Shown here in pieces: positions 6,798-12,900 of a DNA stretch of 12,900 bases. Under the pieces are notes generated by a model that saw nothing but the letters and a program-made list of their open reading frames with translations, searched no databases and was not told the origin of the DNA. The position numbers and the translations under genes were made by a program. The stretch lies in the NCBI GenBank assembly GCA_000437555.1, contig FR901025.1, positions 2,723 through 15,622 on the forward strand, in the 5' to 3' direction. Position 1 is the stretch's first letter. Every line of letters begins with the position of its first letter. This DNA comes from Acidaminococcus sp. CAG:917. Its GTDB lineage: Bacteria > Bacillota > Clostridia > Christensenellales > CAG-917.

Positions 6798-7055
6798 ATG
6801 TTTAAAGCCTATTTTGTTTATAGGGCAAAATTACGGGCAAATCTACAGTTTCGCTCATATATCTCTATGCATATATGGCTATGGCGCATTAAAAGCAGCG
6901 TTAAATTAAATATAAAATAAAGTTTTGCGGACGGCAGGGCGGTATAGCTTAATTTTAATATGTTTTTAATCGTTAAAGATAGAATTGCTTATATCAAAAT
7001 TCGATATTATTTTTTTAAATGTTGCTCCTCATTTAAAAATTGTTGCAATTAATGT
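6798..7055. other. Divergent intergenic region between rqcH and tig, no gene
   Basis: This AT-rich stretch carries no coding frame I can support. It contains several small inverted repeats: CCTAT/ATAGG near 6808-6824, ATATC (6991-6995) with GATAT (7003-7007), and the strong 10-bp repeat at 7012-7039 listed separately. I looked for a CIRCE element and for tandem GTCAAA-type CtsR heptads, the usual heat-shock operators of clp genes in Firmicutes, and saw neither. Confidence 0.6.
7012..7039. repeat. Perfect 10-bp inverted repeat upstream of the tig promoter
   Basis: TTTTTAAATG (7012-7021) and CATTTAAAAA (7030-7039) are exact reverse complements with an 8-base spacer, TTGCTCCT. The right arm ends 16 bases before the -35 box of tig. 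The stem is AT-rich with no U-tract after it, so it does not look like a terminator. A regulator-binding site for the tig operon, or for both divergent genes, is one possibility. Confidence 0.6.
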
Positions 7056-7085
7056 TTGCCATTATGTTAATATATATGCTATACT
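7056..7085 (+). promoter_or_regulatory. Sigma-A-type promoter of the tig-clpP-clpX-lon unit
   Basis: TTGCCA (7056-7061) and TATACT (7080-7085) are 18 bases apart, and TG at 7077-7078 gives an extended -10 (TGCTATACT). Transcription would start near 7092, leaving a 30-base leader. That leader carries GGAGG at 7113-7117, four bases before the tig ATG. Confidence 0.65.
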
Positions 7086-7121
7086 ATATCGAATACATTA
7101 TATGTAACATTCGGAGGTCAT

Positions 7122-8444
7122 ATGAACTACACATTGGACAAATCTCAAAAGAGCGAAGTCAAGGTTAATTTCACCGTTGACAAGGCGGAATTTGAGGAGG
7201 CTTGCAAAAAAGCCTACAACAAAGTTAAAGGTAAATTTAACGTCGGCGGATTCAGAAAGGGTAAAGCTCCCCAAAAAGTTATTGAAGGACTTTACGGAAA
7301 AGAAGTCTTTTATGAAGACGCTATGGATATAATTATTCCCGAGGGATACGATAAATTTCTCGAGAGCGAAAAGGAAATCGAAATTGTAGCCCGTCCCGAA
7401 GTCGAAAGCTTTGATTTTACCGACGACGGCGGCGCAAAATTCACTTTAAAAATAACCGTAAGACCTGAATTCAAAATCGGTCAATACAAAGGATTGAACA
7501 TCGCCAAGAAAGTCGATAAAATCACAAAAGCTCAGGTCGATGCGGAAATCGACCTCGCCAGAGATAAACAATCCCGTCTTCTCGATACCGACGAGCCTGC
7601 CAAAATGAAGGATATTGTAACTATTGACTTTAAAGGCAGCGTCGACGGAGTGGAATTCGACGGCGGTGCGATGGACAATTATGATTTAGAGCTTGGAAGC
7701 GGCAGCTTTATCCCCGGATTTGAGGAACAGCTTGTAGGAGTTAAAAAGGGTGAGGATAAAGTCATTACCGTTAAATTCCCCGATGACTACCACGCCGAGA
7801 ATTTGAAGGGCAAAGAAGCGCAGTTCGCAATTAAGGTGCATGCCGTAAAATCCAAGATGATGCCCAAGCTCGACGACGAATTCGTAAAAGATATTTCAGA
7901 ATTTAATACGGTAGACGAATATCGTAAGGACGTTGAGGCTAAACTTAAAAAGGACGCCGAGGCGAGAGCGGAACGCAAGCTTGAAGACGATATTTTGGAT
8001 AAGATAGTAAAATCCACCAAAATCGACATTCCTAAGGCAATGCTCGACTATGAAGTGGAAGAGATGATAGAAGAATTCAGCTATAGGCTCAGATATCAAG
8101 GCTTAAAGCTCGAAGATTATCTCAAATATATGAACATCACAATGGACGCACTCAAGAGCGAATACGAAACTCAGGCAAGCGAGAGAATTAAAACTCGTCT
8201 TTGCCTTGAAGAAATCATCAAACTTGAAAAAATTACATACTCAAACGATGACCTCAACAACAAGCTTAACGAGTATGCGGCGTCTACCGGCAAAGATCCC
8301 GAAAAAGTCAAACTTAACTTCAAAAAGGAACAGATTGACTACTTTGCCAATATGATTAAACAGGAAAAACTCTTTGAGTTCTTGAAAAAAGAAAACATTC
8401 AAAAAAAGGAAGCCAAGCCAAAGGAAGAAGCTCCCAAGGCATAA
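7122..8444 (+). CDS. tig: Trigger factor, ribosome-bound chaperone and peptidyl-prolyl isomerase
   Basis: Trigger factor docks at the ribosome exit tunnel and shields nascent chains. The N-terminal ribosome-binding domain covers about 1-115 and carries the signature loop GFRKGKAP (43-50) that contacts the large subunit. The FKBP-type isomerase domain covers about 160-245: VTIDFKGSVDG (166-176), SFIPGFEEQLVG (195-206) and KGEDKVITVKFPDDY (209-223). The C-terminal chaperone arms follow to about 425, and the last residues are a Lys/Glu/Pro-rich tail. The length of 440 is usual. GGAGG at 7113-7117 supports the ATG. It is the first gene of the unit and ends 12 bases before clpP. Confidence 0.97.
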   Translation: MNYTLDKSQKSEVKVNFTVDKAEFEEACKKAYNKVKGKFNVGGFRKGKAPQKVIEGLYGKEVFYEDAMDIIIPEGYDKFLESEKEIEIVARPEVESFDFTDDGGAKFTLKITVRPEFKIGQYKGLNIAKKVDKITKAQVDAEIDLARDKQSRLLDTDEPAKMKDIVTIDFKGSVDGVEFDGGAMDNYDLELGSGSFIPGFEEQLVGVKKGEDKVITVKFPDDYHAENLKGKEAQFAIKVHAVKSKMMPKLDDEFVKDISEFNTVDEYRKDVEAKLKKDAEARAERKLEDDILDKIVKSTKIDIPKAMLDYEVEEMIEEFSYRLRYQGLKLEDYLKYMNITMDALKSEYETQASERIKTRLCLEEIIKLEKITYSNDDLNNKLNEYAASTGKDPEKVKLNFKKEQIDYFANMIKQEKLFEFLKKENIQKKEAKPKEEAPKA

Positions 8445-8456
8445 CAGGAGGATGGC

Positions 8457-9062
8457 GTGATTAAAGACTATTTAGTTCCTTACGTTGTAGAACAGACAAA
8501 CAGAGGAGAAAGAACATACGATTTGTATTCTCGTTTGCTTGAGGATAGAATTATTTTCTTGAGCGGCGAAATCGACGATAACGTTGCAAATTCTATCGTA
8601 GCTCAGCTTATATATCTTGAGGGTAAAGACCCGACAAAGGATATAAGCGTTTATATCAACAGTCCCGGCGGCAGCGTTACCGCGGGTATGGCGATTTTCG
8701 ATACGATGAATTATATCAAATGTGACGTTTCTACAATTTGCGTGGGGCTTGCGGCTTCTATGGGAGCGTTTCTGCTTGCCGCGGGAACAAAAGGTAAAAG
8801 ATATGCTTTGCCGAATTCCGAAATTATGATTCATCAGCCTCTCGGCGGTGCGTCGGGACAGGCAAGCGATATCGCCATTCACGCCGAACAGATTTTGAAG
8901 ACTAAGGCAAAACTCAACAAAATCTTGTCCGAAAATACGGGCAAACCTCTCGAACAGGTGGAAAAGGATACCGACAGAGATAACTTTATGTCTGCCGAGG
9001 AAGCCAAAACATATGGGCTTGTCGATAAAATCTTTTATGCAAGAAATCAGGAAATAAAATAA
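8457..9062 (+). CDS. clpP: ATP-dependent Clp protease proteolytic subunit ClpP
   Basis: A serine peptidase forming a double heptameric barrel fed by ClpX or other Clp ATPases. The catalytic triad is S101 (in AASMGAFLLAAG), H126 (in MIHQPLGGASG) and D175 (in DTDRDNF), with the same spacing as E. coli S97-H122-D171. SPGGSVTAG (69-77) forms the oxyanion loop, and NFMSAEEAKTYGLVD (176-190) is the typical end. The 201 residues fit the family. Translation starts at GTG: AGGAGG (8446-8451) is 5 bases upstream, and the only nearby ATG (8452) is out of frame and stops after two codons. An N-terminal propeptide of some ten residues is likely, as in other ClpPs. It lies 12 bases after tig and 15 before clpX. 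Confidence 0.97.
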   Translation: MIKDYLVPYVVEQTNRGERTYDLYSRLLEDRIIFLSGEIDDNVANSIVAQLIYLEGKDPTKDISVYINSPGGSVTAGMAIFDTMNYIKCDVSTICVGLAASMGAFLLAAGTKGKRYALPNSEIMIHQPLGGASGQASDIAIHAEQILKTKAKLNKILSENTGKPLEQVEKDTDRDNFMSAEEAKTYGLVDKIFYARNQEIK

Positions 9063-9077
9063 GTTAACGAGGTAATA

Positions 9078-10307
9078 ATGGACGAATTAAAAACTTTACA
9101 TTGCTCTTTTTGCGGAAAAAGCGAAGATTTGGTGGAAAAAATCGTTTCGGGACCTGACGGCGTTTGTATTTGTAACGAATGCATCGACCTTTGTCTTGAC
9201 GTTTTAAACCGCACCAAAGGCGATTCCAAAACGGGCGATACTTCCATTAATCTTAAAACGCCAAAAGAGATAAACGACAAACTCGACGAGTATATCGTCG
9301 AACAGGAAGCGGCAAAAAAGGTTTTGAGCGTTGCCGTATATAATCACTATAAACGTATTTCCGAGCCCAAACAGAGCGACGACGTTGTTTTGGAAAAAAG
9401 CAACGTTTTGCTTATCGGTCCGACGGGTTCGGGTAAGACTTTGCTTGCCAAGACTTTAGCTCAGATACTCAACGTGCCATTTGCGGTTGCCGACGCCACA
9501 ACTTTGACGGAAGCAGGATATGTGGGCGAGGACGTTGAAAATATTTTGCTTAAGCTCATCAACGCCGCCGACGGCGATATCAAAAGAGCGGAAAAGGGCA
9601 TAGTATATATCGACGAAATCGATAAGATTGCAAGAAAAAGCGAAAACGTTTCGATAACCCGCGACGTTTCGGGAGAGGGAGTTCAGCAAGCGCTTTTAAA
9701 GATTATCGAAGGAACGGTTGCCAGCGTGCCTCCTCAGGGCGGCAGAAAACACCCCAATCAGGAGTGTTATCAAATCGATACTACAAATATATTGTTCATC
9801 TGCGGTGGCGCATTTGTCGGTTTGGACAAAATTGTGGACACGAGAAAGGACAGCTCCAAACTCGGTTTCGGTTCTGCCGTTAAAGGAACAAAGGACTACG
9901 ATTACGACAAACTTATCTCCGAATTGCAACCGATTGACCTCATTAAATTCGGACTTATACCCGAGTTTGTCGGGCGTATTCCCGTTGTGGTGGGGCTCAA
10001 CGCTCTCGATGAAGACGCTTTGGTCAAAATTTTGAGCGAGCCGAAAAACGCACTGACGAAACAGTATCAAAAACAGTTTAAGCTTGACAACGTCGATTTA
10101 AAATTCGACCAATCCGCACTCAAAGCGGTGGCAAAGCGAGCCATTGAGCTGGATACCGGCGCAAGAGGTTTAAGGGCGATTTTGGAAGATACTTTGCTTG
10201 ACCTCATGTATGAAATTCCGTCGGACAAATCTATTGTTTCCGTTACGATTAACGATGCCGTTATCAAAAAACAGGGGAAACCCATTATCGAAAGAAAAAT
10301 CGCTTAA
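9078..10307 (+). CDS. clpX: ClpX, AAA+ unfoldase of the ClpXP protease
   Basis: A hexameric ATPase that recognises degrons, including tagged chains from rescued ribosomes, unfolds them and threads them into ClpP. The N-terminal zinc domain has C9, C12, C32 and C35. Walker A is GPTGSGKT (114-121) and Walker B is IVYIDEID (175-182). The pore loop is GYVG (147-150), the RKH loop lies at 223-225, and a second pore loop is near GAFVG (244-248). The ClpP-docking tripeptide reads LGF (262-264). Sensor-2 arginine sits in GARGLR (361-366). At 409 residues it is normal. The ATG is supported by GAGG at 9069-9072. It is translated 15 bases after clpP, so both halves of the protease come from one transcript. 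Confidence 0.97.
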   Translation: MDELKTLHCSFCGKSEDLVEKIVSGPDGVCICNECIDLCLDVLNRTKGDSKTGDTSINLKTPKEINDKLDEYIVEQEAAKKVLSVAVYNHYKRISEPKQSDDVVLEKSNVLLIGPTGSGKTLLAKTLAQILNVPFAVADATTLTEAGYVGEDVENILLKLINAADGDIKRAEKGIVYIDEIDKIARKSENVSITRDVSGEGVQQALLKIIEGTVASVPPQGGRKHPNQECYQIDTTNILFICGGAFVGLDKIVDTRKDSSKLGFGSAVKGTKDYDYDKLISELQPIDLIKFGLIPEFVGRIPVVVGLNALDEDALVKILSEPKNALTKQYQKQFKLDNVDLKFDQSALKAVAKRAIELDTGARGLRAILEDTLLDLMYEIPSDKSIVSVTINDAVIKKQGKPIIERKIA

Positions 10308-10324
10308 AATCGTTTAAGGAATAA

Positions 10325-10375
10325 TTTTGCGACATAAATTCTTAGAGTTTAGCCCGCAAAAGCATATACTGTATA
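10325..10375. promoter_or_regulatory. Inverted repeat and palindrome in the clpX-lon gap, possible lon control site
   Basis: The 77-base gap before lon contains TTTTGCG (10325-10331) and its exact complement CGCAAAA (10355-10361), 23 bases apart, and an 11-bp palindrome TATACTGTATA (10365-10375) just before the lon Shine-Dalgarno site (GAGG, 10377-10380). TATACT could serve as a -10 box, but its best -35 match (TTAGAG, 10342) is poor and the start would fall in the Shine-Dalgarno site. There is no U-tract, so a terminator is unlikely. The function is open. Confidence 0.3.
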
Positions 10376-10384
10376 CGAGGTATT

Positions 10385-12676
10385 ATGAATAATTCGATTT
10401 ATCCCATCCTGCCACTTCGCAGGATGGTTATTTTCCCGGACCAAATTACTAAACTTTCACTTGCAAGGAAGAAATCCATCAGCGCAAGTAAAGTGGCTTT
10501 TGCGAACGGAAAAAATATTTTGCTTGTTCCGCAATTAAATTATGATTTAAAAGACGTCAAAAAGGCGCCCGTATATTATAGCGTCGGTGTACTTGCAACA
10601 GTATACGACCTTGTAGAGGAAAACGGAATCTACAATATTTTCGCAAGCGGAATAAGAAGAGTTGTCGTAAAAAACGTGGTCAGAGGTGACTCTTACGACG
10701 AGGCGGAAGTCGAGCCTTTTATCGAAAAAGACCTCGATGCGGTTGACGTAAGGCTCTTGCAGCAAAGGCTTGTTGATATACTGTCAAACAGGGCTTTAAA
10801 AGAGGATACCTTTATGGCTGAAGTGGAATTCGATGCGGACATCGAGAAATTGTCGGCATACGACCTTGCCATGCAAACTTGCGCTCATATGCCGTATGAA
10901 GAGGCCTTAAATCAGCTCAGCGAGCCTTCTTTGGTTTCGATTTACGAAAATATCCTCGTATTCATCAACAAGGAAATTGAAATCGCCAAAGTGGACAGAA
11001 GAATAAACCTTAAAATAAGGAGCTCGTTCGAAGCTGCCCAAAGAGAATCGTATTTAAGAGAAAAAATGCGGGTCATTCAAAAGGAACTCGGTGTTGGAGA
11101 AGAGAGTGCGGCTCTCGACGAAAAAATCAAAGCCCTGCCCATAGCGGAAGAACATATTCAAAAACTTTTGAAGGATTCCGAACGCCTTTCGCAAATGTCG
11201 CAGTCGTCTGCGGAATACACCCTTTTGAGGACGTATCTTGATTTCGTTATCGACCTGCCATGGGGAGTGTATACCGAAGACAGCACCGATTTAAAACAGG
11301 CAAAGGAAATTTTGGACCGTGACCATTTCGGACTTGAGAAGATAAAAGACAGGATATTAGAGTTTTTGGCTGTGCATTCGATGAGCAAGAATCACAAAGA
11401 ACCAATCCTGTGTTTTGTCGGTCCTCCCGGAGTAGGTAAAACGACGATTGTAAAATCGATTGCCGACAGTCTTGACCGTGCATACGTCAGAATGAGTCTG
11501 GGCGGTGTGCACGACGAGGCAGAGATAAGAGGGCACAGAAAAACTTATATAGGAGCCATGCCGGGCAGGATAGTCAGCACCATAAAGCAGAGCGGAACGA
11601 TGAATCCCGTTTTTTTGCTTGACGAAGTGGATAAACTTGCTAAAGACTACCGCGGAGACCCGTCTGCGGCTTTGCTTGAAGTGCTTGACCCGGAAATGAA
11701 CAACACGTTCAGAGATAATTATCTCGAAATACCTTTTGATTTAAAGGACGTCATTTTTATCACTACGGCAAACGCAATGGATACGATTCCTCTTCCGCTC
11801 CTCGACAGAATGGAAGTCATTGAAATGAGCGGCTATACCTCGCAGGAAAAATTCGAGATAGCAAAACGCCACCTTATCAAAAAACAACTTGAAAACTGCG
11901 GACTTAAAGCCGAACAGGCTCAGATAGGCGAGGGCGTAATCGAGGAAGTCATCGACAGTTATACTCTTGAAGCGGGAGTCAGACAGCTTGAAAAGTGTAT
12001 TGCTCAGATTATGCGAAGGATATGCCGAAAGATTGTCGAAACGGGTGTGGAAACGGTATCGGTGACTTTGGATAATCTCACCGAGTTTTTGGGCAATCCA
12101 AAGTATTCCAAAAACAAAAAAATCGAACAGAGCGAGGTTGGTATCGCGACAGGTCTTGCCTGGACCCAATACGGCGGAACATTGCTCGATATAGAAGTTT
12201 CTTTGATGGACGGCAAAGGAGAAATTCTTTTGACAGGTTCGCTTGGCGACGTGTTAAAAGAGTCGGCAACAGCGGCGATTAGCTATTTAAAGAGTCATAC
12301 GGCGGAGCTTAACATTGACCCTGAGCTGTTCAAAACCAAGGATATACACGTTCACATTCCCGAGGGAGCGACGCCTAAAGACGGACCTTCGGCAGGTATC
12401 ACTCTTGCGACGGCGATATACTCCGCGCTTTGCGGTAAAAAGGTCAGAAACGACATATCGATGACGGGTGAGATTACGCTGCGGGGAAAAGTGCTCCCAA
12501 TCGGCGGACTTAAAGAAAAATTGTTGGCATCGCACAGGGCGCATATTTACGAAGTAATAGTGCCTTATGAAAACAAAAAAGACTTATCCGAAATTCCGGA
12601 ATGTATTTTAGATGAGGTAAAGGTAAATCTCGTTAAGAACGTGGGGGAAGTTTTTGACCTTGCAATAATCAAATAA
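10385..12676 (+). CDS. lon: Lon protease (LonA type), ATP-dependent
   Basis: A homo-oligomeric cytoplasmic AAA+ protease for misfolded and short-lived regulatory proteins. The N-terminal substrate domain covers about 5-200, opening with the typical YPILPLRRMVIFP (6-18), and a helical linker follows to about 300. The AAA+ module has Walker A GPPGVGKT (346-353), pore-loop Y388-I389, Walker B FLLDEVD (410-416), sensor-1 N463, arginine finger R475 and sensor-2 R533. The protease domain (about 585-763) has the Ser-Lys dyad: S669 in PKDGPSAG and K712 in GGLKEKL, 43 residues apart as in E. coli. The usual TREAGVR motif reads TLEAGVR (527-533); the rest is canonical. The 763 residues are normal for LonA. 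GAGG at 10377-10380 supports the start. It is last in the unit, followed by a terminator. Confidence 0.97.
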   Translation: MNNSIYPILPLRRMVIFPDQITKLSLARKKSISASKVAFANGKNILLVPQLNYDLKDVKKAPVYYSVGVLATVYDLVEENGIYNIFASGIRRVVVKNVVRGDSYDEAEVEPFIEKDLDAVDVRLLQQRLVDILSNRALKEDTFMAEVEFDADIEKLSAYDLAMQTCAHMPYEEALNQLSEPSLVSIYENILVFINKEIEIAKVDRRINLKIRSSFEAAQRESYLREKMRVIQKELGVGEESAALDEKIKALPIAEEHIQKLLKDSERLSQMSQSSAEYTLLRTYLDFVIDLPWGVYTEDSTDLKQAKEILDRDHFGLEKIKDRILEFLAVHSMSKNHKEPILCFVGPPGVGKTTIVKSIADSLDRAYVRMSLGGVHDEAEIRGHRKTYIGAMPGRIVSTIKQSGTMNPVFLLDEVDKLAKDYRGDPSAALLEVLDPEMNNTFRDNYLEIPFDLKDVIFITTANAMDTIPLPLLDRMEVIEMSGYTSQEKFEIAKRHLIKKQLENCGLKAEQAQIGEGVIEEVIDSYTLEAGVRQLEKCIAQIMRRICRKIVETGVETVSVTLDNLTEFLGNPKYSKNKKIEQSEVGIATGLAWTQYGGTLLDIEVSLMDGKGEILLTGSLGDVLKESATAAISYLKSHTAELNIDPELFKTKDIHVHIPEGATPKDGPSAGITLATAIYSALCGKKVRNDISMTGEITLRGKVLPIGGLKEKLLASHRAHIYEVIVPYENKKDLSEIPECILDEVKVNLVKNVGEVFDLAIIK

Positions 12677-12697
12677 TTTTGTTATCTATATTTGTTT

Positions 12698-12735
12698 TAA
12701 CATAAAAACCGAGGTTTCCGCGGTTTTTTGTGTTA
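12698..12735 (+). terminator. Intrinsic terminator after lon
   Basis: CCG-A-GG (12709-12714) pairs with CC-G-CGG (12718-12723) around a TTT loop with one A/G mismatch, extended by five A:T pairs and followed by TTTTTT (12724-12729). Outside this, TAACA (12698-12702) can pair with TGTTA (12731-12735), lengthening the stem. The A-rich left arm may allow some termination from the other side as well. It closes the tig-clpP-clpX-lon unit about 25 bases after the lon stop. Confidence 0.8.
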
Positions 12736-12761
12736 AATACGGCATTGTATTAAATACGGCA
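12733..12761. repeat. Short direct repeat downstream of lon
   Basis: TTAAATACGGCA occurs at 12733-12744 and again at 12750-12761, 17 bases apart. The first copy overlaps the outer arm of the lon terminator. The remaining bases to 12900 hold no coding frame or promoter that I can support, only a small ATGAT/ATCAT palindrome at 12774-12786. Confidence 0.5.
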
Positions 12762-12900
12762 AGTGTAATTAAAATGATTATATCATCTTATAAAATGAGA
12801 AAAGCAATAGACTAAAGCGCAACAAAGAGAAATTTAAAATCGAGTTTGTTTTAACAAGAGCAAAGTTAATATTCCGTTGTCGTGAGCAAAAGCTGAAATA

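Noticed and set aside
6764..7121. CIRCE or CtsR heat-shock operator before tig
   Set aside because: I looked for TTAGCACTC/GAGTGCTAA and tandem GTCAAA heptads and found neither.
9696..10070. 124-residue minus-strand frame inside clpX
   Set aside because: It is antisense to highly conserved ClpX sequence with no Shine-Dalgarno site or family signature.
11741..12169. 142-residue minus-strand frame inside lon
   Set aside because: It is antisense to the conserved Lon ATPase and linker region, and nothing in the translation suggests a real protein.
12740..12900. Promoter or gene start at the right edge
   Set aside because: AT-rich -10-like hexamers there have no acceptable -35 partner, and no coding frame begins.

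Overview
The window reads as chromosomal DNA from a low-to-moderate GC Firmicute, probably a clostridial lineage. The evidence is gene order: a yggS(ylmE)-sepF-lspA-rluD run like the Bacillus/Clostridium ylm-lsp-ylyB region, and a tig-clpP-clpX-lon run typical of Clostridia. Promoters are classical TTG/TATAAT type and Shine-Dalgarno sites are GGAGG-like. I cannot name the genus. I see no transposase, integrase, CRISPR array, tRNA or rRNA, and every gene looks intact.

Layout. Positions 1-210 hold no convincing gene and end in an intrinsic terminator (186-210) for something entering from the left. A good promoter (221-249) then opens a five-gene plus-strand unit: a GH36 alpha-galactosidase (351-2015), a YggS-type PLP protein (2012-2659), SepF (2652-3014), signal peptidase II with an unusual cytoplasmic tail (3014-3895) and an RluD-type pseudouridine synthase (3928-4854). 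The first four overlap by 4, 8 and 1 bases, so translation is probably coupled. A bidirectional terminator (4949-4973) separates this unit from the convergent minus-strand gene rqcH (5081-6763). A 358-base gap then holds divergent promoters for rqcH and tig. The second plus-strand unit is tig (7122-8444), clpP (8457-9062), clpX (9078-10307) and lon (10385-12676), closed by a terminator near 12698-12735. The last 160 bases show no gene.

How the genes fit together. The right half is a protein quality-control block. Trigger factor meets nascent chains at the ribosome exit. RqcH marks chains stuck on split 50S subunits with C-terminal alanine tails. ClpXP is known in Bacillus subtilis to degrade such tagged chains. 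Lon removes other damaged proteins. RqcH sitting divergently against the ClpXP operon therefore puts tagger and degrader side by side. The left half links envelope and division functions (SepF, LspA), PLP homeostasis and rRNA modification with a sugar hydrolase at the head of the operon.

Main points for a second look: rqcH appears to be transcribed as a leaderless mRNA; LspA carries about 139 extra acidic residues; SepF lacks its usual N-terminal membrane helix; and there is an unexplained long interrupted inverted repeat between rluD and rqcH. No wholly new defence or mobile system is visible.
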